From: Phycisphaerae bacterium
GTDB lineage: Bacteria; Planctomycetota; Phycisphaerae; UBA1845; UTPLA1
NCBI GenBank assembly: GCA_030432035.1
Contig: JAUIHO010000002.1
Coordinates: 1-58,560 of the forward strand
Reading direction: 5' to 3'
Length of the DNA: 58,560 nt
The notes under the pieces are model-generated. The model saw only the letters and a list, made by a program, of their open reading frames with translations. It ran no database searches and was not told the origin of the DNA. Positions 1 through 9,500 of the stretch are shown here, piece by piece (the first letter of the stretch is position 1; every line of letters begins with the position of its first letter). Position numbers and translations under genes: made by a program.

Positions 1-250
1 GTACGTCTAAACTAACAAACTGCTCTAAACCGTCAATCATGCGAATCATTAATGGGGTAACTTGACGCTCAACAACTGACACCTTGTCAATTGACTCGTT
101 AATGTCAGCCATTTCAGCTTCTTGGTTAGCAACTTGTTTTTCTAATTGACGGTTGTAAACCAACAAACCTTCAATTTCTTTGTTAATTGCTTTGAACTGT
201 TGCAAACGAACTTGAATGTCGTCGCTAATTTTGTCGATTTTTTGCTCACT
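1..250 (-). CDS. DUF3450-family protein, internal fragment (foreign sequence)
   Basis: Read on the minus strand this stretch is an open frame without stops that runs off the left edge of the window. It encodes a coiled-coil-rich segment containing 'SSEQKIDKISDD', 'KEIEGLLVYNRQLEKQV' and 'LMIRMIDGLEQFVSLDV'. This pattern is that of the DUF3450 periplasmic proteins that sit beside ExbB/ExbD/TonB genes in marine Gammaproteobacteria. The codons are AT-rich (AAA, TTA, ATT, CAA), quite unlike the GC-rich genes that begin at about 283. The fragment has neither a start nor an end here. The family call rests on remembered family motifs. That it belongs to a different organism is inferred from the base composition and the abrupt change near 250. 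Confidence 0.75.
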
Positions 251-320
251 ACTAAGCCGACGTCTGTGAAACCACCATCGTCTTATGTCTGTGTTACTAC
301 TAAGCTGTCGTCGGTGAAAC
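248..320. repeat. 48-nt-offset near-duplicate at the composition boundary
   Basis: The 25-base stretches at 248-272 and 296-320 differ at three positions. Read on the minus strand they encode the similar peptides 'GFTDVGLVV' and 'SFTDDSLVV' in the same frame, 16 codons apart, with the TAA stop of the neighbouring gene lying between them. This is either a natural in-frame repeat at the end of the secreted-protein gene or the microhomology through which two unrelated sequences were joined. Confidence 0.6.
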
Positions 321-1623
321 TGATACTGGCAGCCAACCTGCCGCCGTCGAACGCGCCGCCGCCTTGGGATTTGAAGCCGATGCCTGAGACCTCTTTGCTA
401 TCCAACATGTCGCCGCCGCCGATGACCCGCTGCAACGTCGGATCGTTAACCGACCAGTAGAACAAAGCGGAATTGCTACCGGGTTCTTGCTCGTCGGCGC
501 TGAGATAAAGGTCACCGTCATTGATGGCGACGGCGCTGAACGGCGAGCTAAAGCCGTTATTCAATTGGAATGTCGTCATCGAACCGGGGATGGTGGTGTT
601 TAGCGTCGCGACGGTCGAAAGCGTGCCGGTCGTGACATCGAGAACGTAAACGCCGGCAGCCGTAACGGGAAAGTCGCCCCGTTCGGCGATAAACGCGATG
701 TATTGACCATCGAAGGCGTGCGCTCTGAAAAAGTTGAAATTACCCATCGCGCCGGGCATTGCATCGGAGCTGTCGATCAATGCTGATAGCGTGCCGGTGT
801 CGCCATCCCAATGATAAATGCCGACAGATTTCGTACCTTGCGTGCCGCCGCCACGAAAGACGACGTCGCCATTTTTGATCACTGGGTTGGTGAAGTTGCC
901 GGTGCCGGAAGGTGCGTTATTAAATGTGCCGCCCAAGCCCGGGCGCGCCGTGCCCTTGTCGGCGATCACTTGTATCGGGCTGGCCGACGACGCACGGAGA
1001 TAGATGCCTTCCCGACGCTCGTTCGCGTTGCCAAAGTTGGGAATGCGCAAGCCTAAGAACGCAACTGCCGTTCCGTCGATGGATGGACAAAGTCCTAAAC
1101 TTGTAAACCGATTGCTACCCGCGTTCGGAATGACGGTCGATTGATTCGCGATGACGCCCAGCGGCACACCGCTGTATTTCGAGATAATCGAAACGCCGAC
1201 ATCGTTCGGATTGCTATCGCGCCCCTGGAAGACAATATTGCCATTGCTGATATTTGGGCATTGCAAGGCGGTAAAGGTGCCGACGCCGCCGGGAACGCCG
1301 GTGGAACGATTGGCGACCAGCGTGACCGAACCGCCGAGGGTTTTCCGGAATATCCCAAGATTCGTAAACGTGCTATCGACGCCGAAGAAGACAATTGTGT
1401 CACCGCTCAGCGCGACATCGAATGCGTTATCGAAGGTGGCCGCCGATCCGGGGACGGTCGTACTCGAATCGACGACGCTGGTGAAGGCGAAACCCTGACC
1501 GCGAGCAGAGTTAGCACTCCACAACGCGGTAAGCGCAAACGACAAAGTCGCGAGGGTCGTTAACAGATTTTTGCGTCGGTGCGAATACGACGATTCATGG
1601 TGAGAACTCAATAGCGACAACAT
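283..1623 (-). CDS. Secreted protein with NxxGxxAF-type repeats
   Basis: The 446-residue product starts with a long signal peptide: basic residues around 16-18, then a hydrophobic run to about 'NSARGQG'. The body is a series of roughly 60-residue repeats, each with a core such as 'VALSGDTIVFFG', 'NISNGNIVFQGRD', 'SIDGTAVAFLG' or 'VIKNGDVVFRGG'. This matches the NxxGxxAF tandem-repeat ('choice-of-anchor') proteins that are common in planctomycetes and probably form a beta-propeller outside the cytoplasm. The function is unknown. An AAGGAA ribosome site lies 9 bases before the ATG. The C-terminus ends abruptly at 'LVVTQT' with no anchor, close to the sequence junction near 250, so the true end may be missing. 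Confidence 0.75.
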   Translation of the reverse strand: MLSLLSSHHESSYSHRRKNLLTTLATLSFALTALWSANSARGQGFAFTSVVDSSTTVPGSAATFDNAFDVALSGDTIVFFGVDSTFTNLGIFRKTLGGSVTLVANRSTGVPGGVGTFTALQCPNISNGNIVFQGRDSNPNDVGVSIISKYSGVPLGVIANQSTVIPNAGSNRFTSLGLCPSIDGTAVAFLGLRIPNFGNANERREGIYLRASSASPIQVIADKGTARPGLGGTFNNAPSGTGNFTNPVIKNGDVVFRGGGTQGTKSVGIYHWDGDTGTLSALIDSSDAMPGAMGNFNFFRAHAFDGQYIAFIAERGDFPVTAAGVYVLDVTTGTLSTVATLNTTIPGSMTTFQLNNGFSSPFSAVAINDGDLYLSADEQEPGSNSALFYWSVNDPTLQRVIGGGDMLDSKEVSGIGFKSQGGGAFDGGRLAASISFTDDSLVVTQT

Positions 1624-1853
1624 GGTGACAGTTCCTTTTCAGTTTCGAGCGTTCGATTTGGCAACGTGTAGCGTGCGCTGCTGAAGGGGTTACACAGCAG
1701 CCGGGCGCGTCTCACACGCGTGCGAGAAAAATTTATTCACCAGAAAATTCGGACCCTTGTGTGAGAATCAAGGGAAACAGGTGTAAGGCAAATAGCTCGG
1801 AAGAGTCCCGGATGCGTGGATCGGTCGCGGTGCACGCAAACGGCGTTTTTTGG

Positions 1854-1882
1854 TTCATCAGGGCGGATATTTGGCGTATAAT
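1854..1882 (+). promoter_or_regulatory. Possible sigma-70-type promoter of the ECF sigma/kinase operon
   Basis: A perfect TATAAT lies at 1877-1882. A weak -35 candidate (TTCATC) sits 17 bases upstream at 1854-1859. It would start transcription near 1889, about 20 bases before the ATG at 1911. This supports 1911 over in-frame upstream starts, which would lie before the promoter. Confidence 0.45.
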
Positions 1883-1910
1883 GCGGCTTTTGAGGGCTGC
1901 AGCAGGCGTC

Positions 1911-2495
1911 ATGAATACCACCCGAGCCAGTTTGCTATTGCGCGTACGCGATCGCGGCGATGCCGATGCGTGGCGTACGTTCGATGCGATCTATCGCCCG
2001 ATGCTGCTGCGCTTCGCGCTGGCGAAGGGGCTCAAGCACGACGCCGCCGAAGAAATCGCCCAGCAGTGCATGACCGCAGTCGGGGAGCATATCGGTTCGT
2101 TTGAATACGACCCGCAGAAGGGGCGCTTTAAGGCGTGGTTGCGCACGATGGCTCACAACAAGGTGCGTAACTACTTTCGCGATCGTCGGCTGGCGCAAGC
2201 CGAGAGCGGTCAGTTGCGCGGGCTCGAAGATGACGGCGACGCGCCCGATGAGACCTTTGACAAACTCTGGATGCAGCAGCATCTGTGGCATTGTTTGGGT
2301 GAACTGCAGCGCGAAGTCGAGCCCGTCACGTACAACGCATTTGTCGCGTACGTGATCGAGCAAAAATCCGTCGAGGAAGTCTGCACGGCGATGAATATCA
2401 AGCCCAACAACTTGTACACCATCAAGTGGCGCATGACGGAGAGGGTGGCCGAGCGCATGCGGGCGCTGCTCGACGGCGCAACGGATGAACTGTGA
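1911..2495 (+). CDS. ECF-type RNA polymerase sigma factor
   Basis: The 194-residue product begins 'MNTTRASLLLRVRDRGDADAWRTF', the usual start of planctomycete ECF sigma factors. Region 2 follows, with 'YRPMLLRFALAKGL', 'AEEIAQQCM' and 'RFKAWLRTMAHNKVRNYFR' (residues about 25-85). Region 4 with its helix-turn-helix is at about 130-185 ('EEVCTAMNIKPNNLYTIKWRMTERV'). It should direct RNA polymerase to a specific promoter set. The ATG at 1911 was chosen because of the family N-terminus and the TATAAT just upstream. The stop overlaps the ATG of the next gene (TGATG). That gene encodes a kinase with an anti-sigma-like zinc finger, so the kinase is the likely partner or regulator. Confidence 0.88.
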   Translation: MNTTRASLLLRVRDRGDADAWRTFDAIYRPMLLRFALAKGLKHDAAEEIAQQCMTAVGEHIGSFEYDPQKGRFKAWLRTMAHNKVRNYFRDRRLAQAESGQLRGLEDDGDAPDETFDKLWMQQHLWHCLGELQREVEPVTYNAFVAYVIEQKSVEEVCTAMNIKPNNLYTIKWRMTERVAERMRALLDGATDEL

Positions 2496-5158
2496 TGGCC
2501 GGTGTCGATACATGTTTGAGCGACGATGCGCTGCGCGAATTTCTGGCGGGTAATCTATCACCGGATGAATCCGAGCGCATCGAATCTCATTTGCGAACAT
2601 GTCAACCGTGTCGTGACCAACGCGACGCGCTTGTGAACCGACATCAAAGTTGGATCGATCTCTTGCAGCAAGCGGGTGTACCCCGCGCTTTGGGCGAACT
2701 GCAGACGAGTACCGACGATTCCGTCACGGCCATTGCCGAACTCATCCCGGGCTACCGCGTTATTGAAGAGGTCTCGCGCGGCGGGCAGGGAATTGTCTAC
2801 CGCGCGACGCAGCTATCTACGCACCGTGCGGTGGCCATCAAAGTATTGCGCGAAGGGCCGTTTGCGTCCGCCGAAGACCGCCGTCGCTTCGAACGCGAAA
2901 TCGACCTCATTGCGGGATTTCGGCACCCCGGCATTGTGACCGTTTTTGACTCAGGCGCGACCTCTGACGGCCGTCCGTATTGCGTGATGGATTACGTTGA
3001 AGGGGCAAGGCTGGATCGCTATCTGAAACAGCACCCGCTCGTTATCGAAGCGATTCTGGCGTTGTTCGTTCGCATTTGCGCCGCCGTGAACTACGCCCAC
3101 CAACGCGGGGTTATTCATCGCGACTTAAAACCCGGCAATGTGTTGGTCACCGATGCGGATCAATCCGACGGGGCGGTGCAACCGCACGTCTTGGATTTTG
3201 GTTTAGCGAAACGCGTGAGCGCGATCGATCAAACGCAACTCACGGAGACAGGCCTCGTTGCGGGTACGCTGCCGTACTTGGCTCCGGAACAAACGCGCGC
3301 TTCAAACACGCAAGACGTCGATATTCGCAGCGATGTGTACAGTCTTGGCGTGATGTTGTTCGAAGCACTCGCCGGCAAGTATCCGTACCCTGTTCGCGGA
3401 GATTTGTCCGAAGTCTTGCAGCACATAAAGGCAACACCGGCTTCCAAACTTACCAGTAAGTCGAATCTGCAAACTGACGACACGACTGCATCGACGCCGT
3501 TGCCGACTGACTTGGCTCGACTTCGCACAGATCGTCGAGACGAAATTGAAACCATCGTGCACAAGGCGTTGGCGAAAGAACCCGCCCGCCGCTATCAAAC
3601 GGTTGGCGAATTGGCGGCCGATATCGAGCGATTTCTTCGGCGCGAACCGATCGAAGCCAAACGGGATAGCGGTTGGTACGTATTGCGAAAGCTTTTTGAG
3701 CGACGTCGTAAAACCGTGGTAGCAGGACTTGCGTTTGTCGGCTTACTAACGGCGTCGGTGATTGGGTTGAGCGTGTTGTATTACCGCGCCCAGACGGCGG
3801 AAGCCAAAGCCAGCCAACGGCTCGACGACATGCGCGAAGTATCGCGCACGTTTATTTTTAAGTTAGCAGGGCAGATCAGTCACCTTAGTGGTGCAACCAA
3901 AGCGCGACAAACGTTGGCCGAGTCGGCTGTGAAGTACCTGAATCGCATCGCGGACGATGTCGCGCCCGATGACTTGGAGATGCACAGCGAGTTGGCAACC
4001 GCTTACGCGCTATTAGGAGATATATATGGTGACAAGATGCGGCCGAACCTCGGAAAGTATGAAGAGGCCACACAATGTCTCGAAAAGAGTCTGCAACATG
4101 CGCTTCCGGTATTACAGGCACTGCCCCACGATCCGGCTATTCGAAAGATGTTCATCCGTACCGAAAATCGCCTTGCTCGGTTGTATGGTGTAATCGGTGA
4201 CCGCGCGATGCAGCAGGAACACGAAGATTCGGCGTATGCAATGGCGCAGTCGCTGGTAACAGACCACGCCGATAGCAACATCGGTAAAGGCGATCTTGCG
4301 GATTGTTTGGCGCTGCGGGCCGATCGGGCGCTGCGCAATGACGCGATAGACGATGCGATCGATTTGCATCGACAGGCACTCGCGCTTCTCAGTTCTCGCG
4401 GGCCTGATGCGAACGAACCTGCCTACCTACTGCACGATCGTGCATCGTCTTATGGAGCCCTGGCACGGGCATGCATGCAAAAGGGTGACCTGCATGGAGC
4501 GTTGGAGTTCCGACAACAATGTTTGGCCTACTTAAAACGTGCAGTCGAAATAGAGCCGACTTCGATGGTCTATCAACGCGACTGCGCGATTGCCCATGAG
4601 TGTTTGGGCAACGCGTTGCGAAAGTTGGGGCGAGCTAGAGAGGCGTTAACGGAATTTAGTGAGGGTCTGAAGTTAATTGAACCAATAGCTGAAGATAATC
4701 CGCGGGACCTCAAAGCTCGCACGACAAGGGCGTCGCTCTATTGTTATCTTGGAGAACTGGCCATTGCTGAGAACAATTGGGAGGATTCCAAATCACATTT
4801 TGAGGTGTACCTGAGCATAGCACAAAAAAATGCGTTGCTCGCACCGAAGGATTCGAAGTCGCGTCGCGAACTCGGTGTCGCCCATTACAAGTTTGTTGAA
4901 CTACATCGCAAGCGTGCCGAAACCGTCGCCAACACGCCAGCGGCGCAAATCGCGGAACTTCGACAAGCGCAGGCGGCCTGTCGCGCGGCCTTGGCCGTTT
5001 TTAACGAGATGGTAGAGGATCAAGTCCTTGAGCTCAGTGACGCCGGCGTGCCCGCCATGTTGCAAGCCGAACTAACATCGCTCGATGAGCAATTGAGCGC
5101 AATGGATGCTTCTGCGATCACCGAATCGGCGGACAAGGCGGAATCGTCAACACCGTAG
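2495..5158 (+). CDS. Ser/Thr protein kinase with N-terminal zinc finger, TM segment and TPR region
   Basis: The 887-residue protein begins with an anti-sigma-type zinc finger (H32-x3-C36-x2-C39). The kinase domain runs from about 87 to 385: glycine loop 'VSRGGQGIVY', K116 in 'VAIKV', D210 in 'HRDLKPGN', then 'DFGLAKR' and 'GTLPYLAPEQ'. A single membrane span lies at about 407-430 ('VAGLAFVGLLTASVIGLSVL'). A long helical TPR-like region fills the exported or C-terminal side to residue 887. The start overlaps the sigma gene stop, so the two are probably translated together. Planctomycetes are known for such ECF/kinase pairs, and the likely role is to sense a signal and control the sigma factor by phosphorylation. 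That partnership is inferred. A GTG three bases upstream is an alternative start. Confidence 0.92.
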   Translation: MAGVDTCLSDDALREFLAGNLSPDESERIESHLRTCQPCRDQRDALVNRHQSWIDLLQQAGVPRALGELQTSTDDSVTAIAELIPGYRVIEEVSRGGQGIVYRATQLSTHRAVAIKVLREGPFASAEDRRRFEREIDLIAGFRHPGIVTVFDSGATSDGRPYCVMDYVEGARLDRYLKQHPLVIEAILALFVRICAAVNYAHQRGVIHRDLKPGNVLVTDADQSDGAVQPHVLDFGLAKRVSAIDQTQLTETGLVAGTLPYLAPEQTRASNTQDVDIRSDVYSLGVMLFEALAGKYPYPVRGDLSEVLQHIKATPASKLTSKSNLQTDDTTASTPLPTDLARLRTDRRDEIETIVHKALAKEPARRYQTVGELAADIERFLRREPIEAKRDSGWYVLRKLFERRRKTVVAGLAFVGLLTASVIGLSVLYYRAQTAEAKASQRLDDMREVSRTFIFKLAGQISHLSGATKARQTLAESAVKYLNRIADDVAPDDLEMHSELATAYALLGDIYGDKMRPNLGKYEEATQCLEKSLQHALPVLQALPHDPAIRKMFIRTENRLARLYGVIGDRAMQQEHEDSAYAMAQSLVTDHADSNIGKGDLADCLALRADRALRNDAIDDAIDLHRQALALLSSRGPDANEPAYLLHDRASSYGALARACMQKGDLHGALEFRQQCLAYLKRAVEIEPTSMVYQRDCAIAHECLGNALRKLGRAREALTEFSEGLKLIEPIAEDNPRDLKARTTRASLYCYLGELAIAENNWEDSKSHFEVYLSIAQKNALLAPKDSKSRRELGVAHYKFVELHRKRAETVANTPAAQIAELRQAQAACRAALAVFNEMVEDQVLELSDAGVPAMLQAELTSLDEQLSAMDASAITESADKAESSTP

Positions 5159-5174
5159 TCACGCCCAAATCGCG

Positions 5175-5942
5175 TTACACCTTGACCGTGCGCGTCGCAA
5201 TATACGTCGCCATGTATCGGCTGAGCGCACATTTCTCGTCGCGATCTTCAAACATGTCCGTCAAATGAAACCCCGCTGCGAGTTGTCCGCCGATTTGATC
5301 TTGCAGCGTGTGCCCAAACATCAACGGCTCGCCGCGATCGATGAACGATTGGCGCTCCTCTTCCGTTATGTCGGTGAATTCCGAGTACGGTAAGGCATTT
5401 CGCACCTCAAGCTCGCCGCGTTCATATTTCAATGCGTCAAAAATAAACAGCGTCGGGCTCGAAAACCCGACCATCAAGATGCCGCCGCTACACAGTACCC
5501 GCGCGCATTCCCGCCAAATGGGTGGCAGCGATTCGGCATAACAATTCGAACACGGGTTGAACACCACATCGAAACTGCCATCGGCGAACGCGCTCAGATC
5601 GGCCATATCGCCTTCAACCGTTTGAAGGTCGAGCCCTTCGCGATCGGCAACGAGCCGATCCTGTTCGAGTTGCTTCGGGGAGTTATCGAGAATCGTGACG
5701 TCGGCGCCGGCCGCGGCAAAGATCGGTCCTTGCTGTCCGCCGCCGCTGGCAAGCCCCAATATTCGGCAGCCTTTCAAATCCGGGAACCACGACCGCGGAA
5801 CCGGAATCTTCGGCGTTAATACGACTTCCCAATCACCCTTGCGTGCTCGCGCCACCTTGTCGGCGTCGACCGGTCGCGTCCATTCGTTCTGGCGCTCGAC
5901 GAGTTGATCCCAAGCCTGCTGATTGTATTGACGTACATCCAT
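5175..5942 (-). CDS. Class I SAM-dependent methyltransferase
   Basis: The 255-residue protein carries the Rossmann-fold SAM site 'ILGLASGGGQQGPIFAAAGADVTILDNS' in its first third, with motif I at 'LASGGGQQG' and the acidic ribose-binding residue in 'LDNS'. Motif IV is 'SFDVVFNPCSN' and the post-motif segment is 'RECARVLCSGGILMVG'. The substrate cannot be read from the sequence. It is convergent with the kinase gene, with only 16 bases between the two stops. The start is the ATG 'MDVRQYNQQAWDQLVE', a typical N-terminus for this group ('x-x-YNxxAWD'). Confidence 0.88.
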   Translation of the reverse strand: MDVRQYNQQAWDQLVERQNEWTRPVDADKVARARKGDWEVVLTPKIPVPRSWFPDLKGCRILGLASGGGQQGPIFAAAGADVTILDNSPKQLEQDRLVADREGLDLQTVEGDMADLSAFADGSFDVVFNPCSNCYAESLPPIWRECARVLCSGGILMVGFSSPTLFIFDALKYERGELEVRNALPYSEFTDITEEERQSFIDRGEPLMFGHTLQDQIGGQLAAGFHLTDMFEDRDEKCALSRYMATYIATRTVKV

Positions 5943-6011
5943 CGCCGCAGATTAGCGTGATGGTGGAAAGAAACAAAGTGGAGGACGTGTCGTACAGGTA
6001 GTCCGTCGCAA

Positions 6012-6257
6012 TTACTCGACGCAAACAACCTTGGTGACTTCGGGGATGTTGTCTTTAAGCGACTGTTCGACGCCCATTTTGAGCGTGATTGCCGCAGACG
6101 GGCAGCCGATGCATGCGCCCAGCAGTCGCACGGTCACAATGCCGTCTTCTGCGACATCGACCAGTTCGATATCGCCGCCGTCGCTTTGTACGGCCGGGCG
6201 AAGCTGACGGATGATGTCGGCAACCTGTGACCTGATGTCGTCGAGCGTCTTAGGCAT
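6012..6257 (-). CDS. NifU-like Fe-S scaffold/carrier protein (Nfu domain only)
   Basis: The 81-residue protein is a stand-alone Nfu domain. 'VQSDGGDIELVDV' precedes the conserved 'GACIGCPSAAITLKMGVEQSL', with C49 and C52 forming the CxxC that binds a [4Fe-4S] cluster at a dimer interface. It would receive assembled Fe-S clusters and pass them to target proteins in the cytoplasm. The length is normal for the short bacterial form. A GGGAGC-like ribosome site lies just before the ATG. It lies some 70 bases from the methyltransferase on the same strand, and the two could be co-transcribed. No other Fe-S assembly gene is nearby. Confidence 0.9.
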   Translation of the reverse strand: MPKTLDDIRSQVADIIRQLRPAVQSDGGDIELVDVAEDGIVTVRLLGACIGCPSAAITLKMGVEQSLKDNIPEVTKVVCVE

Positions 6258-6584
6258 CTTGCTCCCTCAATTTCACAACTATCACATTCTAACGCATAAA
6301 TGTCCAAACCGCCAAACGCGAAACATGGTTCCGAGCGGTGCTAACCGCTGACTGAAAGGTGAGTTAACAATTTATTCAAGTCTGAAAAAGGCCTTTTGAT
6401 ATCGCCCACGCGATTGAATCGCAGGTTGGTGCTAGACTGGTATAGGTCGTCGATTATTTGGTGCTTCGGCAGTCGGCGATATCCAAGAGAGTCATTCACA
6501 TTCGAATTGAGCCGAGTCGACTTCGAGTGCCTGGTGCCGGAAGACCGCCCACGACCGAATCGAGAACGGCCCGAAAGGTACGCG
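6258..6584. other. Divergent intergenic region, nfu / AsmA-like gene
   Basis: About 330 bases separate the two divergent genes. The only clear structure is a small hairpin at 6334-6349 (AGCGGT-gcta-ACCGCT) without a T tract. No convincing promoter hexamer pair was found. An open frame continues upstream of the ATG at 6585, but it has no family-like sequence and is not included in the gene. Confidence 0.5.
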
Positions 6585-9500
6585 ATGTCCGCCAGTTCAG
6601 AACCGCAGCAGCCCGCCGTCGGCAACACGCCAAAACAGAACGAGTCTTCGACGCAAAAGCGAAAGCCGCGCTGGGGGCGACGCCTTTTGCTCTTGGGCGT
6701 GTTCCTGTTCGTGGGCCTGCTGGGGTTGGTCGCCGCCGCGCCATGGATCGCATCGCAACCGCAAGCGCGCGGTACGATTCTTGGCTACGTGAACGACGCG
6801 ATTCCGGGCCAGCTTACCTGCGACGATTTTTCTTTGTCGTGGTTCAGCCCGATACATATTAACGGCTTGCAAATCAAAGACGACCAGCAGCGCGACGTCT
6901 TACAAGCACGGTCGATTAGCCTCGGGGCCGGTCTGGCCGGCATCGCGCGGGCACCCACGCGATTTGCCGAACTCAAGATCGAAGACCCTGACGTCATGAT
7001 GTACATGGACGAAGGTGATCAGCCGTCGCTGGTGCGTGCATTTGTTAAACCCGATACTAAGGCCAAGTTGAAAGAAGCTGCCGACGAAGCCGATATCGAG
7101 GCAGACGAATTGCCGGAGATCGTCGGCCGCATCGTGCTCACCAACGGGCGCGTCCGCGTGTTTCCCAGAGAGGGCAAGCAACACGCCATTAACGACATCA
7201 ACGTCGACGTCGATCTGCGATCACTAAACGCCATCAAGGGAACGCTTGGCTTCGTCATGGAAGGCGGCGCGATTTCGGCCAAGGCCAACGTTGATAACCT
7301 CGCTCCCAACGGTACGTTGAATGCGTGCGAAGCCTCCGGCAAGCTCACTGTGAATACAGATGGCGAACTCGACGTAGGCGCGATTCTCGCGATCTTGATG
7401 CCTGAAAAACCGATAACGGGCAAGGCGAAGCTGAACATCGATGCCGACTTCCGACCGGACGGTTCCAACGGAAAGATCACGGCTCAAGTTCGCGGCCTGC
7501 AAATGCCCGAGCGCGGTGGCAAACCGCTCGACGTCGATTTGAACAGCGATGTCGATCTGAAGGGCACAATGCTGGCGGCCAAGTTGAATCTGTCGGGCAC
7601 GCCCGGCACCGTGCAAGTCGCGCTCGATGCCGATACCAACCAACCCATGCCCGATCTCGATGGCGACCGCATCCTTGGTGCCATTCTCGGCGGCAAGTCG
7701 ATCGCATTGCCCGAGTTTGCTCTTGATGCCACGTCCACGATCGACATCGCGCGCATCGACGAGGCACTGCCCGGCATTCTCGAATTCGATTCCGACGTAG
7801 CGCTGACGTCCGGCACCGTCGATGTGTCAAAGATTGAAATTCGCGGTGGTAAGTCACCCAGTGTTGCGGCGAACGCCAAGGTGTCGAACGCCGCGCTGCG
7901 ATCCGGCACGCAAACCAATTCGCTTGCGCCGATGGATTTCGCGCTTGCAGCCAACCTGCCGGATGGCAGCGGCGTGAAACTCGATCAACTCGATCTCACC
8001 ACCGGCTTCGCAACGGTGAAAGCGTCGGGCGATCCGAACGCGTTGCAATGCAACGTTGACGGCGATTTATCGCAAGTCCAGCGAGAAATGGCCCGCTTTA
8101 TGGAACTTGGCGAAGCGCAACTGAGCGGTCGCGTGACTGCCGATATCAACTTGCAGCGGCAAAGTGACGAACGTTTCACGGTGTCGACGACCGTGAACGC
8201 GACGCAGGCGCGGGTGGTAACGGGTGATACCACGCTCAACTTAAATCAGGGGATGATCGAGCAGGGCGGCGCGCTCACGATGAAAGACGGCGTACCTTCC
8301 ACGTATCGCGCAGAAAACATTTATGTCGATCTCGATAAGCAAGTCGTGCTGTCGGGTAAGGGTGGTTACGGCTTCGACAAGAAGTCGTTCGATGCCGATC
8401 TCGATCTTGAAAAGGGTGATCTCGGCTTCGTCGCGCAACGCGCCGGTGCCTTGGGCATGCCCGACCTAGCGCGCTTCGCCGGGCAGGTCACCGGCAAGCT
8501 GACAGTGACGGGTGATGCAACTCCGTCGCTCACGACCAGCGGCAATCTAAACGCGGTCGGCCTGATGGCAGACGGCAAACCCGTCGTACAGAATCAACTT
8601 GCCGTCAATTGGAAAGACGTCGCGTACGAAGACGGCGGCAAGCGGTTGCGTGCGGCTATGGCAAAGATCGAAAGCGCCGAAATTCGCGCGGATGTTACCA
8701 ATGCGGATGTTGACTTAGGTTCGAGCAATTCCGCCAGCGGCAAAGTCAATATCGACGCCGATTTGCAAGCCGTTTTCGCAACGGTCGGTCGGTTGGGTGA
8801 TATGGTTAAGCCGCCAGCCATCGCGGGGCAGTTGAAGATGAACGGCGATATCGCCAAGGCCGGCGATGCGTTGCAGTTTGCAGCGACAGGTGCGATTGAG
8901 CAGTTGGCCGTCGGCGAAGGGCCGTCGGCGGTCCGCGAGCCGCGCGTTGGCTTGAAACTCGATGCCAAGGTCGATCCGCAAAAGTCCACGTTAACGCTTG
9001 GTAATAACGAGCTAACGTCGGGGCTTCTCAGCGCCAAGCTAACGGGCGACTTGAAGGATTACAGCGGTGCGATGAATGCCGACTTGTCGGGTGAATATAG
9101 CACCGAATGGGCCGCGATTACCAAGCTCATTCAGGAACTCAGCCCGTCCACGGCCAAGCTCGTTTCGATCCAAGGTGGCAGCCGCAGCAAGATCAGTTTG
9201 AAAGGGCCGCTCAACAAGCCAAGCGATAAGCCGTCATTCAAAGCGGCCGACGCCGCGTTCGCTGTCGGTTGGGATGCTGCCGATATCATGGGCATCGATC
9301 TCAGTCAGGCCAAAATAGACGTTAAGCTAAATCAAGGTGAGTTGGCGGTGCAATCGACGCGCATCGCCGCCGCGCAAGGTTCGATCAACCTCAACGCGCG
9401 CTACAACCTCGAACAATCGCTCTTGCGCATGCCCGGCAAGACGGCAGTGTTGGATGGCGTGGTTTTAACCCCGGAACTGGCGCGCGAACTGCTCAGCCGC

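Noticed and set aside
146-460. Plus-strand open frame of 104 codons at the left edge
   Set aside because: It crosses the composition boundary and is antisense to both the DUF3450 fragment and the secreted-protein gene; no ribosome site or family.
1935-2600. Long minus-strand frame over the sigma factor gene
   Set aside because: It is the reverse shadow of a clear ECF sigma factor and lacks any family motif.
6396-6584. N-terminal extension of the AsmA-like protein
   Set aside because: The extension has no family character, and the ATG at 6585 has a ribosome site and puts the membrane anchor at the usual distance.
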